Assembly: GCF_945605565.1 (NCBI RefSeq)
Contig: NZ_OX216966.1
Span: forward strand, 6,006,001 to 6,070,000
Direction: 5' to 3'
Length of the DNA stretch: 64,000 nucleotides
Source: Paenibacillus dendritiformis
Lineage (GTDB): Bacteria; Bacillota; Bacilli; Paenibacillales; Paenibacillaceae
Each line of letters begins with the position of its first letter. Position 1 is the stretch's first letter. A program made the translations under genes and the position numbers. Under the pieces are notes generated by a model. It saw only the letters and a list, made by a program, of their open reading frames with translations, had not been told where the DNA came from and did no database searches. Positions 59,748 through 64,000 of this stretch are shown here, piece by piece.

Positions 59748-61067
59748 TTAGCTTTTATTCATGTCGTCCTGAATCGCCTTCGCCGCCGCATCCGCCGCTT
59801 CCTGCGGCGATTTGCCGCCTTCCAGCATCGCGGCGAGTTCGGCCTGAATCTTCGGCATAATGGTGCGCGCTACCGGGCTCATTACGCCAGGACGGGTATA
59901 GGCCGTTACTTCCAGGAAGATTTCCATATCTTTATCCCCTTCATAGATGGACGCAGCCGATTTCCGGGTCGGGATATAATTGGCCAGCTTATTGAACTTT
60001 TTCTGCGCTTCCGTATTAGTCATTACTTTGATGAATTCCACCGCTGCTTGCTTGTTCTTGCTGTTCTTCGGCACGGCGAACATGCCGACCGTCCCGAAGC
60101 TGGCTTGCTCCGCGCCTTTGAGCGGCGGGCCTGCCGCATAATTGAACTTCTCTTCCTTCAGCACGGTTTGGGTCAAGCCCGAGCCCCAGACCGCCAACAT
60201 TTTGCCGGAGAGGAATTCCGCAGATTGATCCTGGTTCGAAATGGAATCCTTCGGAATCCAACCCTTGTCGTACATATCTTTAATCATCTGGAACGTGCGG
60301 ACGCCTGCTTCATTGTTGATGACGATCTCGCCGTTTCCGTTGATGACGTCGCCGCCTTGCTGCCACAGAATCGGATACAGCGTTGCGTTGCAGCATGCGG
60401 CGCCGCCGTTGAAGTCGCGGGCGTAATAGCCCTTGGCCACGGCCTTTTCGGCCCACACACTGAACTCATCCCAGGTCTGCGGCAGCGCCGAAGCGTCCTC
60501 GCCAATCTCCTTGATGATGTCCGCATTGTAGAACATGAGCTGCGATTCCTGCAGAATCGGCAGCGCGTACAGCGTATCCTGATACGTGCCCGCCGCCAGC
60601 GCGCCCGGTGTGAAATCATCCATCTGATTGTCTTCCATATAAGGGCTTAGCGGCTCAAGGACATCCTTGTTGGCGAACTGCGGGATCTGGTCGGGAAGCT
60701 GATAGAACACATCCGGCCCGTTCCCTGCCGCCAACGCCGTCAATATTTTTTGCTCCCGGTTCTTCCACGGGATTTCCTCCAGCTTCACCTTCACATCCGG
60801 GTATTTGCTGTTATACTCCGAGATAATGCCGTCGAAGACCGCTTTCATGTCGTTCTTTTTCTCCTCCGACACATAAGGATGCACCCATACCGTGATCGTG
60901 CCGGACAGCGCTTGCTCCTGCTGCCCCTCCGGCTGGTCAGCGCCCGGATTGGCCGCTTCCTTCCCCGGGGACTCGGAGCCTCCCGCTCCTCCCGAGCCGC
61001 AAGCCGTCAACAGCATGGACAGCGCCAGCACAAATGCCAGCATCAACAGACTGGAACGTTTCCTCAT
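59748..61067 (-). CDS. Extracellular sugar-binding lipoprotein
   Basis: A 439-residue family 1 solute-binding protein. The lipoprotein signal peptide ends in MLLTAC (Cys23), followed by a Gly/Ser/Glu-rich linker and a two-lobed fold (TITVWVHPYVSEEKKNDMKA; NGPDVFYQLPDQIPQFANK). The start at 61067 gives a standard signal peptide, although its ribosome binding site is distant; an ATG at 61094 adds nine residues. First gene of the operon with the two permeases and the dehydrogenase. A cre-like site lies about 240 bp upstream. Ligand unknown. Confidence 0.9.
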   Translation of the reverse strand: MRKRSSLLMLAFVLALSMLLTACGSGGAGGSESPGKEAANPGADQPEGQQEQALSGTITVWVHPYVSEEKKNDMKAVFDGIISEYNSKYPDVKVKLEEIPWKNREQKILTALAAGNGPDVFYQLPDQIPQFANKDVLEPLSPYMEDNQMDDFTPGALAAGTYQDTLYALPILQESQLMFYNADIIKEIGEDASALPQTWDEFSVWAEKAVAKGYYARDFNGGAACCNATLYPILWQQGGDVINGNGEIVINNEAGVRTFQMIKDMYDKGWIPKDSISNQDQSAEFLSGKMLAVWGSGLTQTVLKEEKFNYAAGPPLKGAEQASFGTVGMFAVPKNSKNKQAAVEFIKVMTNTEAQKKFNKLANYIPTRKSAASIYEGDKDMEIFLEVTAYTRPGVMSPVARTIMPKIQAELAAMLEGGKSPQEAADAAAKAIQDDMNKS

Positions 61068-61094
61068 CTTGATCAGACCATCCCTTCTATTCAT

Positions 61095-61408
61095 AACTTT
61101 TATAATCTAGATGTAGACCAATCCCCTTCGCTTCCGTCCCGGCATCAATTTCTTATAACTTCAAATGAAAATGATTAGGCAGTCCCCGCCTCCCTTCCCT
61201 TTGATATTTTTATGAAGTGCGAATTTCTCCCGATCATCATGCATGGAATGCAATGACCCAGACAAGTTGTAGTTCATATCTGGTATGTAAACAATCATAG
61301 ACCTGAAAGAAAGCGCTGTCAATCCTGTTTTAAAAGAGACGAATTAAAGACAGAACGGAACGTCGCGGCCATGCCCCGGTCGAACTCTTGCACGCCACGA
61401 CCAAAAAA
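61095..61408. other. Promoter region of the sugar operon with cre-like site
   Basis: Holds a catabolite-responsive element candidate (61308-61321) and AT-rich DNA; the right end is the terminator of the divergent-side regulator gene. No gene is seen. Confidence 0.5.
61308..61321. promoter_or_regulatory. cre-like CcpA site
   Basis: AGAAAGCGCTGTCA matches the cre consensus TGWAANCGNTNWCA except at the first base. It lies upstream of the sugar operon, so glucose repression by CcpA is plausible. Confidence 0.5.
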
Positions 61409-61425
61409 CCGCCCTTAACGGGCGG
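61401..61425 (-). terminator. Terminator overlapping the stop of the GntR-SBP gene
   Basis: CCGCCC (61409-61414) and GGGCGG (61420-61425) form the stem; on the minus strand a run of six T follows. One arm lies inside the last codons and the stop codon is in the loop. Confidence 0.82.
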
Positions 61426-62806
61426 CCCTATCGGACAGCAGGCCTTCCAGCCTGCTGCACATTGATTGTTCGTCCTCGAGACGCGACCAATACAGCTTCA
61501 ACGCATTGCATACGTGCTGCAGGTCCGCGGAACGCAGCCCCAGTTCCGTAAAGAAGCGGAGGGACGGAATAATCTCGCGGTACATCGAGAAGCGGCTCGG
61601 CCGGGGGAACATTTCCTTCCCGTTCCATTCCGCCGCCTTCTTGTGCGCCGGGATGCTGAACGTATGCTGCCGGATGTGAAGCTGGGCTTCGTATGAGAGC
61701 AAATAATCGACCAGTTCAAGCGCCGCTTCCTTCGCCGCCGACGTCCGGTTCACTATCAGGCCGATGGCGAGCAGCAGCGACTTGGCCTCGTTCAAGTAAG
61801 GCAGCGGCGCCACATCGAATGCGAACGGCGCATCCTTCAGGTGATTCAGGCTGAAGTAGGTCGCGATAATGACCGACAGCTTGCCCTGCAGGAACAGCCG
61901 CTCCGCATCCATATCATTCTCCGACAGATAGGCCGGATACGCGCTCTGCCTGTCAATCAGCTCGCGGGTCAGCCGGAGGCCCTCCATCAGCTTCGTTCCG
62001 CAGACGGGGACATTTCCCGCTTCGTCGGGCTCGAATCGCCCGCCGCTCTGCAGCAGGAACACCGGCCAGCGGTTGTTCGAGAGCATATGGAAATAGAAGC
62101 CGAACGTGCCCGGCTCCCGGCCGAGCCGCTCCGCCGCAGCCATCAGCTCGGGCCACCGCCAGCTGCTGTCCGGCTCGGGCAGATCATGCGCCAGGAAATG
62201 CTCCCGGTTGTAGCAGAGCATGACCGGCGAGAAGATAAGCGGCAAGCCCAACAGCCGCCCTTCATGCCGGAAGCAGTCCGCGATGAACGGATACAGCTCC
62301 GGGCGGGGAGCCAGCGGCTCCAGCAGCTCATGATGCCCCTCATCCGCAAGCCAGCGGAAATCGTTGTAATTCACCGTCGCCACATCAAGCATGTCATGCC
62401 CGATATAACCGGAGACTGCATCGGGGTAATTTTCGTACGGAAGGGGAACGAGCTCTACCCGGATATGCGGATGAGCTTGCTGGAACCCCTCGATGAGCTG
62501 ATCCAGCGCCGCCTCCTGGATGACAGATCGGTAATATCCGAACCGCAGCAGCACTGTGCCGGACGCCCCCGGATCCGCGATCCGGTTCCCGACCCGGGGT
62601 ACCTTCTCGATCAGCTTCTCCTCGACGAGCCGCTCCAAGCCTTTACGGACCGAGTTTTTGCTCAATTGGAATTGCTCCGCCAGCGCCACCTCCGAGGGCA
62701 AATAATCGCCGACGTCCCGGCGGCCCGTAATAATATCGTCCCGCAGCACGGTAACCATTTCGTCCAATCGCTGTCTAAACGTAGTGCGGCTTGGTCTGCT
62801 CGTCAT
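61415..62806 (-). CDS. GntR-family regulator fused to a solute-binding-protein domain
   Basis: A 463-residue predicted cytoplasmic protein. Residues 1-80 are a GntR winged helix (GDYLPSEVALAEQFQLSKNS; VRKGLERLVEEKLIEKVPRV). From about 90 to the end the sequence is a family 1 extracellular solute-binding fold (AHPHIRVELVPLPYENYPDA; EGRLLGLPLIFSPVMLCYNR; LLQSGGRFEPDEAGNVPVCG). No signal peptide or lipobox is present. The binding lobe presumably senses the sugar taken up by the adjacent ABC system and controls DNA binding. The gene is on the same strand upstream of the operon. The domain pairing is visible; the sensing role is inferred. Confidence 0.85.
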   Translation of the reverse strand: MTSRPSRTTFRQRLDEMVTVLRDDIITGRRDVGDYLPSEVALAEQFQLSKNSVRKGLERLVEEKLIEKVPRVGNRIADPGASGTVLLRFGYYRSVIQEAALDQLIEGFQQAHPHIRVELVPLPYENYPDAVSGYIGHDMLDVATVNYNDFRWLADEGHHELLEPLAPRPELYPFIADCFRHEGRLLGLPLIFSPVMLCYNREHFLAHDLPEPDSSWRWPELMAAAERLGREPGTFGFYFHMLSNNRWPVFLLQSGGRFEPDEAGNVPVCGTKLMEGLRLTRELIDRQSAYPAYLSENDMDAERLFLQGKLSVIIATYFSLNHLKDAPFAFDVAPLPYLNEAKSLLLAIGLIVNRTSAAKEAALELVDYLLSYEAQLHIRQHTFSIPAHKKAAEWNGKEMFPRPSRFSMYREIIPSLRFFTELGLRSADLQHVCNALKLYWSRLEDEQSMCSRLEGLLSDRAAR

Positions 62807-63018
62807 CCTGTACTCTCCTTCAATCTATCGTTCGAATTCTAGTATATATCTAGTATATTCCTTCATGATATCGGCCAGAAGTCGAAAAGTCAATGAAAGG
62901 CCTCCCTTCCTTGCCCCCTCTTTCCCCTCGCACCCCCATCCACTACAATAGAGGAAAGAGCAGCTTCCCGAAGGGGGATGCCGCCGTATGATAATCAATG
63001 CTGTGGAGGATGCCAATT

Positions 63019-63954
63019 GTGAAAATCGATCGCCTGCTCAATATCATCATTCTGCTTCTGAATCGCCCGATCGTGCAGGCCAAAGACTTGGCCGAGCGCT
63101 TTGAGGTCTCGATTCGCACCATTTACCGCGATATCGACGCGATTAACCAGGCCGGCATTCCGATCGTGACCTACCAGGGAGCGAACGGCGGCATCGGGCT
63201 CGCCGAAGGCTACCGACTGGACCGGAACCTGCTGACGAACGAGGAACTGGCCGCGATCGTGACCGCGCTCCAGAGCGTGTCCTCCTCCTATCCGGATGAA
63301 GGGCACGCCATGCTGGTGGAGAAGATCAGCAGCATTATTCCCGCCTCGCAAGCGGAAGACTTCCAGTTCCGGACGAAGCAATTTGTCGTTGATTTATCCC
63401 CCTGGGGGAACCATGACAAGCTGGAAGCGATGATTTTGACGCTGAAAAAAGCAATTGAAGAGCGGCAGGCCGTCCGCTTCTCCTATCGCAACGCCGAAGG
63501 AGAGGCAACGGAACGGAACGTGCATCCCTACACCCTCGTGTTGAAGGGTCATGCCTGGTATTTATACGCTTATTGCACCGGCAAGCTCGGGTTCCGCTTC
63601 TTCAAGCTCGTCCGCATGAAGCGGCTGAAGCCGCTCGACAGCCGCTTCGAGCGGGAAGACATCTCCCTGGAAGAACGTCCATGGGACAAGGAATGGCATG
63701 CGCCAGAGCGCACCGTCTCCCTCACGCTTCGCTTCGGCCCCGGCATCCGGCATGCCGCTGAGGAGTGGTTCGGGGCAGAATCGCTGCAGGACGATGAGAC
63801 GGGGCATTTGATCGCCAATGTCTCCTTGCCCGACAATGCTTGGCTGTACGGCTTTATTCTCAGCTTCGGCCCCGAAGCCGAGGTGCTGGAGCCGGAATCG
63901 GTCCGCCACCGCATTCGCGATCTGGCCGCTGGCATCGCGGCGAACTACCGCTAA
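63019..63954 (+). CDS. WYL-domain transcriptional regulator (YafY/DeoR-like HTH)
   Basis: A 311-residue regulator with an N-terminal HTH_11/DeoR-type winged helix at about residues 1-60 (LNIIILLLNRPIVQAKDLAE; FEVSIRTIYRDIDAINQAG). A WYL domain spans about 125-215 (VRFSYRNAEGE; LKGHAWYLYAYCTGKLGFR, where the W-Y-L triad is HAWYLYAY), followed by a C-terminal WCX extension. The GTG at 63019 with GGAGG nine bases upstream is preferred to an in-frame TTG at 62998. WYL proteins often sense nucleic acid or small ligands; the target is unknown. It is not linked to a recognised neighbour in this window. Confidence 0.88.
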   Translation: MKIDRLLNIIILLLNRPIVQAKDLAERFEVSIRTIYRDIDAINQAGIPIVTYQGANGGIGLAEGYRLDRNLLTNEELAAIVTALQSVSSSYPDEGHAMLVEKISSIIPASQAEDFQFRTKQFVVDLSPWGNHDKLEAMILTLKKAIEERQAVRFSYRNAEGEATERNVHPYTLVLKGHAWYLYAYCTGKLGFRFFKLVRMKRLKPLDSRFEREDISLEERPWDKEWHAPERTVSLTLRFGPGIRHAAEEWFGAESLQDDETGHLIANVSLPDNAWLYGFILSFGPEAEVLEPESVRHRIRDLAAGIAANYR

Positions 63955-64000
63955 TCGCTCCGTCCGCAATCACCATCGCGCACTTCAGGCATATATTTAC

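Noticed and set aside
1..64000. tRNA or rRNA genes, prophage or integrase
   Set aside because: No cloverleaf with CCA/TTC loop features, rRNA-like stretch or phage gene was recognised on reading both strands. A tRNAscan or phage search was not possible here.

Overview
The window looks like a chromosomal segment of a moderately GC-rich, spore-former-type Bacillota, most likely Paenibacillus or a close relative. This is inference from gene content and style: strong AGGAGG-type ribosome binding sites, frequent GTG/TTG starts, an S-box (SAM-I) riboswitch, MurQ/NamZ/RpiR peptidoglycan-recycling genes, MsmX-dependent-type sugar ABC transporters without their own ATPase, an SLH-like cell-wall domain and an ARE-type ABC-F gene behind an attenuator. 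No tRNA, rRNA, CRISPR array or intact transposase was recognised.

Layout. 1-4.7 kb: a double-HTH MerR regulator, a YrdB-like membrane protein, an acetyltransferase, and a TetR regulator with a membrane-bound beta-lactamase-like serine hydrolase. 4.9-16.5 kb: a complete type IV pilus locus. Two prepilin-like proteins and a PilX-like/beta-helix protein are on the plus strand. Converging on them from the minus strand are pilB-pilT-pilC-pilin and then pilD-pilM-pilN-pilO. The two halves of the minus-strand run are separated by about 0.9 kb of decayed, repeat-bounded DNA.

17.0-26.2 kb: a minus-strand cluster for salvage of peptidoglycan amino sugars. Its order is rpiR/murR (own terminator), then murQ, a sugar-binding lipoprotein, two permeases, a double-GNAT protein, a PIG-L deacetylase, a NamZ-family muramidase without a signal peptide, and a BadF-type amino-sugar kinase. 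Together they suggest import of a MurNAc-containing saccharide by an ABC transporter, cleavage inside the cell, phosphorylation by the kinase and ether cleavage by MurQ. Related AT-rich operator-like sequences precede both rpiR and murQ. A nine-copy 44-bp tandem array separates this cluster from deoR-deoD (26.9-28.7 kb) and a wall-anchored 5'-nucleotidase.

31.1-41.2 kb: an S9 peptidase; a SAM-riboswitch-controlled metN-metI-metQ-dehydrogenase operon in which metN carries a single-base frameshift; a DUF2332 protein; and a TrmB regulator with an MFS exporter whose promoters share a motif. 41.2-52.3 kb: an ABC-F ribosome-protection gene with a leader peptide and terminator, a metallo-beta-lactamase-fold hydrolase, a MITE-like element, two related methyltransferases, an ArsR regulator with a flavin reductase-like protein, a PadR regulator with a CPBP protease, a DUF421/DUF4363 pair, and an ECF sigma factor with an unrecognised partner.

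52.6-64.0 kb: an orphan oligopeptide-type permease pair, repeat-rich noncoding DNA, an ArsR-DUF2087 regulator, a Nudix hydrolase, and a sugar ABC operon (binding protein, two permeases, dehydrogenase) with a cre-like site. That operon is downstream of an unusual regulator that fuses a GntR helix-turn-helix to a solute-binding-protein fold. A WYL-domain regulator closes the window. A degenerate noncoding repeat with the core TAATGTA-TTTTGCAGG occurs at 11.6, 44.2, 52.5 and 54.8 kb.
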